Shown here in pieces: positions 47,037 through 55,844 of a stretch of DNA of 64,000 nucleotides; the first letter of the stretch is position 1; every line of letters begins with the position of its first letter. This DNA comes from Limnohabitans sp. WS1. GTDB lineage: Bacteria > Pseudomonadota > Gammaproteobacteria > Burkholderiales > Burkholderiaceae_C. A model generated the notes under the pieces. The model was given only the letters and a program-made list of their open reading frames with translations, had not been told where the DNA came from and made no database searches. The position numbers and the translations under genes are program-made. The stretch lies in the NCBI RefSeq assembly GCF_003063265.1, contig NZ_NERU01000015.1:55473-119472 (forward strand), in the 5' to 3' direction.

Positions 47037-48787
47037 TGAAGCCCAATTCTTCTCCCTCAGAGCTCAAGTTGGCTCTGGCTCAATTTGCCCCGGCGTGGCG
47101 AACGGCGGTGTTGCTCAGTTTGGTCATTGGCCTGCTGGGTTTCACGTCCACGGTGTACATGCTCGAGGTGTACGAGCGCGTGGTCAACAGCCGCAATTTG
47201 ATGACCTTGGCATCACTGACGGTGGTGGCTTTGGGCGCTTATGCGGTGATGGAGGTGCTGGAAAAGCTGCGTTCGCGCCTGTTGTGGGGCGTGGGTATTC
47301 AGCTGGAGCTGAAGATGTCGCAGCGCATTTACAACGCGATGTTTGATGGCATTCAGCGCAAACAAATGGCCGGTGCCATTGGGGCGCAAAACGATTTCCG
47401 CTCGGTGCGGGAGTTTTTTTACAACCCGGCTTTGTCGGCGTTTTTTGAGTTGCCCATTGGCCTGGTGTCGATGTTCTTGATTTTTGCGATCAACCCTTGG
47501 CTGGGCTGGGCGGCGGTGGTGGGGGCCGTGGCGCAGACCTCGGTGGCTTGGTTGCTGCAAAAGGTTTCGCGCCAGCCTTTGCTGGAGGCGCAGCGACGGT
47601 CGCAGTTTGCCCAGACCTATGCCGAGACTTCGCTGCGCAATGCGCAGGTCATGGAGTCGATGGGCATGGTGGCGTCGGTGCAGCGGCTGTGGCAAAAGCG
47701 CCAGGATGCGTTTTTGGCTTTTCAGGCCAAGGCCTCGGAAGCTGCGGGCGGGCTGAATGCGGCGTCGAAGTTGTTGCAGCAGTTGATGGGCTCGGTGTTG
47801 TTGGGCTTGGGGGCGTGGTTCATGTTGCGCAACGAGCTCAATGGGGGCAGCGCGATGATGATCATCAGCTCGGTGCTGGGCGGGCGTTTGTTGGCCCCGC
47901 TGACGCAGATCGTGCAGCAGTGGAGCGCGATTGTGAATGCGCAAGCAGCTTGGCAGCGGCTGGAGACCTTGTTGGCCGAGGTGCCCGAGCGGGCGCAAAA
48001 CATGCCTTTGCCCGCACCGCGTGGGCATTTGACGGTCGAGGGTTTGGTGGCTTCGGCACCCGGCCAGGCGACAACCTTGCTCAGCGGCCTCAAGTTCGAT
48101 GTGCCGCCAGGTTCGGTGATGGCGGTGGTGGGGCCGTCGGCTTCGGGCAAAACATCGCTGGCCAAGTTGCTCATGGGCATTTGGCACCCGGCGGCGGGCA
48201 AGGTGCGGCTGGATGGCGTGGACATGCATGTGTGGGACAAGGCCGAGTTGGGCCCGTATTTGGGTTACCTGCCGCAGGGCGTAGAACTGCTGGAGGGCAC
48301 GCTGGCCGAAAACATCGCCCGCTTTGGCGAGGTGGACATGGTGCGTGTGCAAGAGGCGGCGCAGCGGGTGGGTTTGCACGGTTTTATTCAGGCTTTGCCC
48401 AAGGGCTACAACACGCCCGTGGGCCGTGATGGGGGCTTGCTGTCGGGCGGGCAGCGTCAGCGTGTGGCCTTGGCTCGGGCGCTGTATGGCAAGCCGGTGT
48501 TTGTGGTGCTCGATGAGCCCAATTCAAGTTTGGACGAGGCAGGCGATTTGGCCTTGAACCAGGCGATTGCGTCGCTCAAGGCGCAGGGCACGTCGTTTGT
48601 GGTCATCACCCACCGCACCAGTGTGCTGGCGGTGTCTGACCGCATGTTGGTGTTGCGCGATGGCGGGCAGCAGGTGTTTGGCCCCACGGCCGATGTGTTG
48701 CAAAAGTTGCGGGGCGCACCCGCGCCGCAAGTGCCCCCGGCTGCGCCCGTGGCGGCGGTGTCTGCCCCGGCAGGAGAAGGAGCGTGA
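47036..48787 (+). CDS. Type I secretion ABC permease/ATPase, first copy
   Basis: 583 residues (ATG at 47036). An N-terminal membrane domain with about five helices, FTSTVYMLEVYERVVNSRN typical of PrtD/RsaD-type exporters, then the ATPase: Walker A GPSASGKTS (about 371), signature LSGGQRQRVALARALYG, Walker B VFVVLDEPNSSLDE and H-loop VITHRT. No N-terminal C39-like domain. It should energise export of an RTX protein through HlyD and TolC proteins encoded downstream; the S-layer-like protein is the best local substrate. The second ATPase gene overlaps it by 4 nt. Confidence 0.9.
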   Translation: MKPNSSPSELKLALAQFAPAWRTAVLLSLVIGLLGFTSTVYMLEVYERVVNSRNLMTLASLTVVALGAYAVMEVLEKLRSRLLWGVGIQLELKMSQRIYNAMFDGIQRKQMAGAIGAQNDFRSVREFFYNPALSAFFELPIGLVSMFLIFAINPWLGWAAVVGAVAQTSVAWLLQKVSRQPLLEAQRRSQFAQTYAETSLRNAQVMESMGMVASVQRLWQKRQDAFLAFQAKASEAAGGLNAASKLLQQLMGSVLLGLGAWFMLRNELNGGSAMMIISSVLGGRLLAPLTQIVQQWSAIVNAQAAWQRLETLLAEVPERAQNMPLPAPRGHLTVEGLVASAPGQATTLLSGLKFDVPPGSVMAVVGPSASGKTSLAKLLMGIWHPAAGKVRLDGVDMHVWDKAELGPYLGYLPQGVELLEGTLAENIARFGEVDMVRVQEAAQRVGLHGFIQALPKGYNTPVGRDGGLLSGGQRQRVALARALYGKPVFVVLDEPNSSLDEAGDLALNQAIASLKAQGTSFVVITHRTSVLAVSDRMLVLRDGGQQVFGPTADVLQKLRGAPAPQVPPAAPVAAVSAPAGEGA

Positions 48788-50484
48788 GTGTGTCGATGAA
48801 ACCCAAAAATCCAGTGTTGCGCGATGAGTTGCAGGCCGTGTTGTGGAGCTTGCGCCGCGAGTTTGCGGTGGTGGGGGTGTTCAGCATGGTGGTCAACTTG
48901 CTGATGCTCACGCCCACGATTTACATGCTGCAGGTGTACGACCGCGTCATGGTCAGCCAAAGTCACATGACGCTGTTGGTGGTGTCGGTCATTTGTTTGT
49001 TTTTGTTTGGGGTGATGGCGTTTTCTGAATGGGCGCGGTCTTTGTTGTTGGTGCGCACAGGGGTCAAGCTGGACCAGATGCTGAGCCAGCGGGTGTTCAA
49101 GGGCACGTTTTTGGCTTACCTCAACCCCAGCGATTCGGCCCCGGCCAAGGCGTTTGGCGACTTGACGGCGCTGCGCCAGTTCCTCACGGGCAATGGGGTG
49201 TTTGCCTTTTTTGACAGCCCTTGGGTGCCGATTTATGTGGCAGTGCTGTTTTTGCTGCACCCGGCTTTGGGGGTGCTGGCGCTGGTGTTTGCCGTGGTGC
49301 AAGGCTGCATTGCCTGGTTTGGCCACGGCCTGAGCAAAGAGGCGCAGCGTGTGGCCAATGGGGCGCAGTCCGAGACGCAGGGGTTTTTAAGCTCCAAGCT
49401 GCGCAATGTGGATGTGTTGGTGTCGATGGGCATGCTCGATGGCCTGTACCGCCGCTGGCGCGACAAGCAGGTCAAGGCCTTGCTGTTGTCGGGCGATGCG
49501 CAGCAAAAAACCGGTGTTTTGACGGCGGTGAGCAAGTTTGTGCGTTACACGCAGCAGTCGCTCAGTTTGGGCGCGGGGGCGTGGTTGGTGGTGGTGGGCG
49601 AGATCAGCCCGGGCGCCATGATCGCGGCCAATGTGTTGATGACCCGCGCCTTGGCCCCCATCGATTTGCTGGTGAGCACTTGGCCGAACTTTTTAAGCAC
49701 CAAAGAGGCCTATGAGCGTTTGCGCACTTTGCTGCAGCTGTCGCCGCCGGGCCGCACCGATGTGCTCAAAACCCGCCCGGTGGGGCAGCTGAGCCTGGAA
49801 AACGTCACGGTGCGTTTACCGGGGTGTGCCAAGCCGGTGCTCGATGGGGTGAGCTTTGTGGCCTTGCCGGGAACGGTGACGGTGGTGTTGGGGCCTTCGG
49901 GTTCGGGCAAGTCGACTTTGGCCCGCGCCATGATGGGCATTGGCCTGTTGCCCGAGGGCCGGGTCTTGCTCGATGGCCGCCCCATCACCGATTGGACCCG
50001 CGAGAGTTTGGGGCCTTATGTGGGTTATTTGCCGCAAGACATCGAGCTGTTCGATGGCACGGTGGCCGAAAACATTGCCCGCATGGGCGAGGTCAATTCG
50101 GACGCGGTGATTGCGGCGGCCGAGGCGGCCGGTTTGCACCAGATGATTTTGCGTTTTCCCAAGGGCTATGACACGCCCATGGGGCAGGCGGGTTCGTTCT
50201 TGTCGGGGGGGCAGCGCCAACGCATTGGCCTGGCCCGGGCCTTGTATGGCGAGCCTTCGCTGGTGGTGCTGGACGAGCCCAATGCCAATTTGGACGACGA
50301 GGGCGAAAAAGCCTTGCTCAACGCGATGCATTGGCTCAAAAGCAAAGGCGCCAATGTGGTCTTGATCAGCCACCGCCCCGGGGTGTTGTCGGTGGCCGAT
50401 CGGGTGGTTCTTTTGCAAGACGGTCAGCTGGTGGCCAGCGGCCCCCGCGACGGGGTGTTGCAGGCCCTGAAAGAACAACGCTAG
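48784..50484 (+). CDS. Type I secretion ABC permease/ATPase, second copy
   Basis: 566 residues from a GTG that overlaps the previous stop and lies 7 nt behind AGGAG; an ATG at 48796 is an alternative. The membrane domain includes LTPTIYMLQVYDRVMVSQSH, and the ATPase has Walker [10 protein letters not shown] (about 372), LSGGQRQRIGLARALYG, LVVLDEPNANLDDEG and H-loop LISHRP, all intact. Two different complete ABC subunits in one type I operon suggest a heterodimer rather than the usual homodimer, or two substrates. Confidence 0.9.
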   Translation: MSVSMKPKNPVLRDELQAVLWSLRREFAVVGVFSMVVNLLMLTPTIYMLQVYDRVMVSQSHMTLLVVSVICLFLFGVMAFSEWARSLLLVRTGVKLDQMLSQRVFKGTFLAYLNPSDSAPAKAFGDLTALRQFLTGNGVFAFFDSPWVPIYVAVLFLLHPALGVLALVFAVVQGCIAWFGHGLSKEAQRVANGAQSETQGFLSSKLRNVDVLVSMGMLDGLYRRWRDKQVKALLLSGDAQQKTGVLTAVSKFVRYTQQSLSLGAGAWLVVVGEISPGAMIAANVLMTRALAPIDLLVSTWPNFLSTKEAYERLRTLLQLSPPGRTDVLKTRPVGQLSLENVTVRLPGCAKPVLDGVSFVALPGTVTVVLGPSGSGKSTLARAMMGIGLLPEGRVLLDGRPITDWTRESLGPYVGYLPQDIELFDGTVAENIARMGEVNSDAVIAAAEAAGLHQMILRFPKGYDTPMGQAGSFLSGGQRQRIGLARALYGEPSLVVLDEPNANLDDEGEKALLNAMHWLKSKGANVVLISHRPGVLSVADRVVLLQDGQLVASGPRDGVLQALKEQR

Positions 50485-50557
50485 GCCGCTGCACTGTCTG
50501 CCGCCTCTGCGCCTGCAGCCGGTGTGTCGGCTTAACTATTTATCTTGAGGTCTGGTG

Positions 50558-51934
50558 ATGTCGAATCAAAAATTATCCAAACAGTTGGGCTCGCGGGTTG
50601 AGGATGCGCAGTGGGTGCGCCCTGGCGATGAAAACGCTTTGCGGGCTTCGGCCGATACGCAGGGCATTGCCCGCAAGGGTTTGTGGGTGTTGGCGCTGAG
50701 TTTTGGCGGCTTTTTGCTGTGGGCCGGTCTGGCCCCGCTGGACGAGGGCGTGCCCAGTGCCGGCACGGTGGCCATCGACACCAAGCGCAAGTCGGTGCAG
50801 CACTTGACGGGCGGCATTGTGCAAGAGGTGTTGGTGCGCGAAGGCCAAGAGGTCAAGGCCGATCAGGTGCTGATGCGCCTGGATGCCTCGGTCAGCAAGG
50901 CCAATTTTGAGGCGGTGCGCCAGCGTTATGTGGGATTGAGCGCCATGCAAAGCCGCTTGCAGGCTGAGCAGCGGGGCTTGGCCAAAATCGAGTTCCGCCC
51001 CGAGGTGCAGCAGGCCATGAGCGACCCGCAAATCATGGCGCAGGTGAACAACCAGCGCCAGTTGTTCGAGTCGCGCCGCCAGGCTTTGCAGGCCGATTTG
51101 CAGGGCATGGAAGAGGCCATTGGTGGCCTGAAGGCCCAGCGTGATGCCTCGCAAGAGGTGTTGGCGCAGCGCCAAAAGCAGCTGGCCATTTTGCAAGACG
51201 AGTTGAAGAACATGCGCGAGCTGGTCAAAGACGGCTACGCCCCGCGCAACCGCCAGATGGAGATTGAGCGGCAGGTGGCCGATGTGCAGGCCTCGCTGGC
51301 CGATTTGTCGGGCACGGCGTTGCGCGCCACCCGCTCGATTGCCGAGCTCAACCAGCGTTTGCTGGCCCGTTCGTCCGAGTACCGCAAAGAGGTCGAGACG
51401 CAGTTGGCCGAGGTCTCGCGTGAAGTGCAGGCCGATGCCGAAAAGTTTGCGGCCCAAAAGCAAGACCTGGAGCGCATCGACATTCGCTCACCCGCCGCAG
51501 GCCATGTGATGGGCCTGGCGGTGCAGACGGTGGGCGCTGTGGTGCAGCCCGGACAAAAGCTGATGGATGTGGTGCCGCAAGAGCAAGACCTGTTGCTGGA
51601 GGCGCACATTGCGCCGCACTTGATCGACAAGATCCGTGTGGGTTTGTTGGCCGATGTGCGCTTCAACACCTTCGCGCATTCGCCCCAGTTGGTGGTCGAG
51701 GGCCAGGTGCTGTCGATCTCGGGAGACCTGGTGACCGATCCACAAAACCCACAAATGGCGCACTTTTTGGCCCGTTTGCAGCTCACGCCTGAAGGCAAAA
51801 AGACCTTGGGCGCACGCCAGTTGCAGCCAGGCATGCCGGTCGAACTCGTCATCAAGACGGGCGAGCGCTCGATGTTGACGTATTTGCTGAACCCGTTGAC
51901 CAAGCGTTTGGCTGGTTCGATGAAGGAAGAATGA
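50558..51934 (+). CDS. Type I secretion membrane-fusion protein (HlyD family)
   Basis: 458 residues from the ATG at 50558, 8 nt after GAGG. One N-terminal membrane helix (about 42-60), a lipoyl-like half motif GTVAIDTKRKSVQHLTGGIVQEVLVREGQEVKADQVLMRLD, a long periplasmic coiled coil (about 125-300), and the second half with DIRSPAAGHVMGLAVQTVGAVVQPGQKLMDVVP. It ends with the beta-barrel/membrane-proximal domain of PrtE/RsaE type. It links the ABC subunits to the TolC protein, whose start overlaps its stop (ATGA). Confidence 0.92.
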   Translation: MSNQKLSKQLGSRVEDAQWVRPGDENALRASADTQGIARKGLWVLALSFGGFLLWAGLAPLDEGVPSAGTVAIDTKRKSVQHLTGGIVQEVLVREGQEVKADQVLMRLDASVSKANFEAVRQRYVGLSAMQSRLQAEQRGLAKIEFRPEVQQAMSDPQIMAQVNNQRQLFESRRQALQADLQGMEEAIGGLKAQRDASQEVLAQRQKQLAILQDELKNMRELVKDGYAPRNRQMEIERQVADVQASLADLSGTALRATRSIAELNQRLLARSSEYRKEVETQLAEVSREVQADAEKFAAQKQDLERIDIRSPAAGHVMGLAVQTVGAVVQPGQKLMDVVPQEQDLLLEAHIAPHLIDKIRVGLLADVRFNTFAHSPQLVVEGQVLSISGDLVTDPQNPQMAHFLARLQLTPEGKKTLGARQLQPGMPVELVIKTGERSMLTYLLNPLTKRLAGSMKEE

Positions 51935-53271
51935 TGCGCACGACATTTCAAAAAACCGCATGGGCGCTGGCCCTGAGCGCTGCCAGTTTGGGGGCGCAGG
52001 CCATGGGTTTGCTCGACGCCTACAAGCTGGCCTTGGAGCAAGACGCGACCATTCGCGCCTCGCGTGCCGCGCTCGATGCCGGGCGTGAGCGCCTGCCTCA
52101 GGCCCGGGCGCAGTTGCTGCCTTCGGTGTCGGCCAATTGGGCACGCAGCAGCAACCGGCTCACCACCACCAGCAACACGGTGCTGGGGGGCGAGTCGGTC
52201 TCGCGTGACGACTATTTCAGCTTCAACAAGACGCTGTCTTTGCGCCAGCCCTTGTTCAACATGCCCAAGTACATCCAGTACCAGCAAGCCACGGACATGG
52301 TGGGCGAGGCCGAGGCGGTGTTTGAGCGCGAGCTGCAAAACCTGTCGGTGCGTGTGGGCGGTGCATATTTCGAAGCCCTGATGAGCAGCGAGCAGCTCAA
52401 GCTGGTGCTGAGCCAAAAGCAACAGTTCACCACCGTGCTGGCGGCGGCCGAAAAAGCGCTGGCGCTGGGCACCGGCACCCGCACCGACATGGACGATGCC
52501 AAGGCCCGTTTGGACATGGCGCTGGCGCAAGAGTTGGAGGCGCGTCAAAACGAGGACTACACGCGGCGTCAGCTGGAAATTTTGCTCAACCAGCCCGTGC
52601 CGCAGTTGCAGTCTTTGCACCCCACCGGCTTGCAAGCCTTGCCCGCCTTGGGCCTGGACCTGAACGCCTGGCTGGACAAAGCCCTGGCCCACAGCCCCGA
52701 GGTCAAGTCGCTGCAAGCGCGTTTGCAGGCAGCCGATAAAGAGATCCAAAAAGCCAAAGCTGGCCATGCCCCCACTTTGGACGCGGTGGCGCAGTGGTCG
52801 GACAGTGGCAGCGAAAACGTGACGCGTTTGAATTCGAGCTTTGAAAACAAGACCCTCGGTTTTCAGCTGACGATTCCGCTGTATCAAGGCGGTTATGTGA
52901 GCTCGCTTGAACGCCAGGCCGTGGCCGAAAAGTTGCGCCAGGAAGAAGCCCTGGAGGCCATGCGCCGCGATTTGGGTTTGCGCATCCACCGGGAATACCG
53001 TGGTGTGACCGAAGGGGTTTTGAAAATCCGCGCCCTGGAGCAAGCCGTGCGCTCGAATGAACAGCTGCTCGACTCCACCCGCAAGTCGGTGTTGGCCGGT
53101 GTGCGCACCCAACTCGATGTGCTCAACGTCGAACAACAACTGGCCACCACCCACCGCGACCTGATCCAGGCCCGCTACCTCTACCTGATGTCCCGCCTGC
53201 GCCTGCACGCCCTGAGCGGCCACGACCCCCTGACCGCCCTGCAAGACATCCACTCCGCCTTCACCCCCTGA
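51931..53271 (+). CDS. TolC-family outer-membrane protein
   Basis: 446 residues, signal peptide cleaved after AQA near residue 25. The two internal TolC repeats are visible: LLDAYKLALEQDATIRASRAALDAGRERLPQARAQLLP and the later LAHSPEVKSLQARLQAADKEIQKAKAGHAPTLD, plus the C-terminal SVLAGVRTQLDVLNVEQQLATTHRDL. It forms the outer-membrane channel of the type I system. Overlaps the HlyD gene by 4 nt and ends the operon; REP array 7 follows at once. Confidence 0.92.
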   Translation: MMRTTFQKTAWALALSAASLGAQAMGLLDAYKLALEQDATIRASRAALDAGRERLPQARAQLLPSVSANWARSSNRLTTTSNTVLGGESVSRDDYFSFNKTLSLRQPLFNMPKYIQYQQATDMVGEAEAVFERELQNLSVRVGGAYFEALMSSEQLKLVLSQKQQFTTVLAAAEKALALGTGTRTDMDDAKARLDMALAQELEARQNEDYTRRQLEILLNQPVPQLQSLHPTGLQALPALGLDLNAWLDKALAHSPEVKSLQARLQAADKEIQKAKAGHAPTLDAVAQWSDSGSENVTRLNSSFENKTLGFQLTIPLYQGGYVSSLERQAVAEKLRQEEALEAMRRDLGLRIHREYRGVTEGVLKIRALEQAVRSNEQLLDSTRKSVLAGVRTQLDVLNVEQQLATTHRDLIQARYLYLMSRLRLHALSGHDPLTALQDIHSAFTP

Positions 53272-53291
53272 CCCAAGGGGCACCGCTCCCC

Positions 53292-53872
53292 GTAGGAGCG
53301 ACGCCCCCGTCGCGATAACCCCCGCAGACCACCACCATCGCCCCAAGGGCAGCGCTCCCGCAAAATGCAGTCATTCCCTTGTAGGAGCGACGCCCCCGTC
53401 GCGATATGCCCCGCACACCACCATCATCGCCCCGAGTGCAGCGCTCCCAAAAAATGCAGTCATCCCCTTGTAGGAGCGACGCCCCCGTCGCGATATGCCC
53501 CGCACACCACCACCATCGCCCCGAGTGCAGCGCTCCCAAAAAATGCAGGCATCCCCTTGTAGGAGCGACGCCCCCGTCGCGATGCCCCCCGCACACCACC
53601 ACCATCGCCCCGAGGGCGGGGCTCCTACAAAAAGCAGGCATCCCCTTGTAGGAGCGACGCCCCCGTCGCGATAAGCCCCGCACACCACCACCATCGCCCC
53701 GAGTGCAGGGCTCCTACAAAAAGCAGGCATTCCCTTGTAGGAGCGACGCCCTCGTCGCGATAAGCCCCGCACACCACCACCATCGCCCCGAGGGCGGGGC
53801 TCCTACAAAAAGCAGGCATTCCCTTGTAGGAGCAACGCCCCCGTCGCGATAACCCCCGCACACCACCACCAT
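53292..53872 (+). repeat. REP array 7, seven units with exact 89-bp period
   Basis: GTAGGAGC(G/A)ACGCC heads at 53292, 53381, 53470, 53559, 53648, 53737 and 53826. Each unit is a REP (GCGACG/CGTCGC stem), a spacer ending in ACCACCACC, and a facing second REP. It covers the whole gap 53272-53875 and abuts the 3' end of the minus-strand HAD gene. Confidence 0.95.
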
Positions 53873-53875
53873 CGA

Positions 53876-54655
53876 TTAAATTTTAAGCAGATGCCGTGTC
53901 ATTTCAGCAAAACCCGCACCGCGTTCACTGGGGGTGATGTAGCGCGGCGGGTGGGTCAACTGCCCCTCAAAGCGCCGGATGTTGGCCACACCCACGCTGT
54001 GCGCAAAGTGCTCAAACATCACCTGGTCATTGGTCGAGTCGCCCACATAGGCCCAGCGCTCGATTTCGGCGTCCAGATCGCGGCCCCACAGTTCGCGCAC
54101 GATCCAGCGGGCGCCTGTCAGCTTGCTGTGCTCGCCAAACCAGCCGTTGATGTGGATGCTGCTCACCGTCGCCGTCATGCCTGCTGATTGCATCATGCGC
54201 ACCACGCTGTTGATGGCCGTCTGCGGCAAGTGTGTGAATTCGCTGTGGTCAATGGCGATGTCGGTCTCGCGCCCGGCGCTGTCTTGTGAGCGTTGTGCAC
54301 CCGGCACGCTGTTTTCAATGTGAGTCAGGACCGTTTGCATGCGGCTGAAGTTGTCGCGGCGTGTGGCCGCGTCTTGCTGGTAGAGCTTGCGCAAACCCAA
54401 GTTGGCCGAGTGTTGCAGCCCCACCGCCCCGTTTTCGGCCACGATGGCGTCCACCGGCCAACTGGCCGCAAAGGGCTCGCTCCAGCCCACAGGGCGCCCG
54501 GTGATCGGCACCACATGCAGGCCAGCGGCTTTCAGATCGGCCAGGGCTTGCAAGGCGTCGGGGGTGATCGCGCCATCGGTGGTCAGCGTGTCGTCGATGT
54601 CGGTGAAGACGCCGATGAGGCCTTGCGGCGTGTGCCAGTCTGAAAGTGGTTTCAT
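53876..54655 (-). CDS. HAD-IIB family phosphatase
   Basis: 259 residues. HAD motif I FTDIDDTLTTDG (about 17-28), motif II VVPITGRP (about 48-55), the C2-type cap between, and motif IV AYVGDSTNDQVMF near 202. This is the Cof/sucrose-phosphatase/mannosyl-3-phosphoglycerate-phosphatase group, which removes phosphate from sugar phosphates or similar metabolites. Substrate not decidable. The ATG is preceded by AAAAGG, and REP DNA begins only 6 nt further upstream, so any own promoter must lie inside array 8; otherwise it is read from prfC through the array. Confidence 0.83.
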   Translation of the reverse strand: MKPLSDWHTPQGLIGVFTDIDDTLTTDGAITPDALQALADLKAAGLHVVPITGRPVGWSEPFAASWPVDAIVAENGAVGLQHSANLGLRKLYQQDAATRRDNFSRMQTVLTHIENSVPGAQRSQDSAGRETDIAIDHSEFTHLPQTAINSVVRMMQSAGMTATVSSIHINGWFGEHSKLTGARWIVRELWGRDLDAEIERWAYVGDSTNDQVMFEHFAHSVGVANIRRFEGQLTHPPRYITPSERGAGFAEMTRHLLKI

Positions 54656-54660
54656 GAAAA

Positions 54661-55822
54661 CCTTTTGTAGGAGCCCAGCCCTCGGGGCGATGGGTCGTGG
54701 TCTGCGAGGCTGATCGCGACGGGGGCGTCGCTCCTACAGGGGGGTGTCTGCTTTTTGTAGGAGCCCCGCCCTCGGGGCGATGGGTCGTGGTCTGCGGGGC
54801 TTATCGCGACGAGGGCGTCGCTCCTACAAGGGGATGCCTGCATTTTGTAGGAGCCCCGCCCTCGGGGCGATGGGTGGTGGTCTGCGGGGGGTATCGCGAC
54901 GGGGGCGTCGCTCCTACAGGGGAATGCCTGCATTGTGTAGGAGCCCCGCCCTCGGGGCGATTCTTGGTGGTCCACAAGGCTTATCGCGACGGGGGCGTCG
55001 CTCCTACAGGGGGATGTCTGCATTTTGTAGGAGCCCCGCCCTCGGGGCGATGCTTGGTGGTCCACAAGGCTTATCGCGACGGGGGCGTCGCTCCTACAAG
55101 GGGATGCCTGCGTTTTGTAGGAGCCCCGCCCTCGGGGCGATTCTTGGTGGTCCATAAGGCTTATCGCGACGGGGGCGTCGCTCCTACAAGGGGATGTCTG
55201 CTTTTTGTAGGAGCCCCGCCCTCGGGGCGATTCTTGGTGGTCCACAAGGCTTATCGCGACGGGGGCGTCGCTCCTACAAGGGGATGCCTGCATTTTGTAG
55301 GAGCCCCGCCCTCGGGGCGATGCTTGGTTGTCTGCGGGGGTTATCGCGACGGGGGCGTCGCTCCTACAAGGGGATGCCTGCGTTTTGTAGGAGCCCCGCC
55401 CTCGGGGCGATGCTTGGTGGTCCACAAGGCTTATCGCGACGAGGGCGTCGCTCCTACAGGGGGATGCCTGCGTTTTGTAGGAGCCCCGCCCTCGGGGCGA
55501 TGGGTGGTGGTCCACAAGGCTTATCGCGACGAGGGCGTCGCTCCTACAGGGGGATGTCTGCATTTTGTAGGAGCCCCGCCCTCGGGGCGATGCTTGGTGG
55601 TCCACAAGGCTTATCGCGACGAGGGCGTCGCTCCTACAAGGGTATGCCTGCGTTTTGTAGGAGCCCCGCCCTCGGGGCGATTCTTGGTGGTCCACAAGGC
55701 TTATCGCGACGAGGGCGTCGCTCCTACAAGGGGATGCCTGCAATTTGTAGGAGCCCCGCCCTCGGGGCGATTCTTGGTGGTCCATAAGGCTTATCGCGAC
55801 GAGGGCGTCGCTCCCACAAGGG
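54661..55822 (-). repeat. REP array 8, thirteen units with exact 90-bp period
   Basis: Units start every 90 bp from 54661 (TGTAGGAGCCC heads at 54666, 54756 and so on to 55746). Orientation is opposite to array 7: on the plus strand the GGGGC-stem REP comes first and the CGTCGC-stem REP last. The spacer alternates between two versions (TGGGTCGTGGTCTGCGGGG and TTCTTGGTGGTCCACAAGG types). Because 90 is a multiple of three, long open frames run through on both strands; they are not genes. The array fills 54656-55844. Confidence 0.96.
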
Positions 55823-55844
55823 AGACGCCCAATGCCAAACTCAT

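Noticed and set aside
54661..55822. CRISPR array
   Set aside because: Whole 90-bp units repeat, spacers are not unique, each unit is a pair of REP hairpins, and no cas genes are near.
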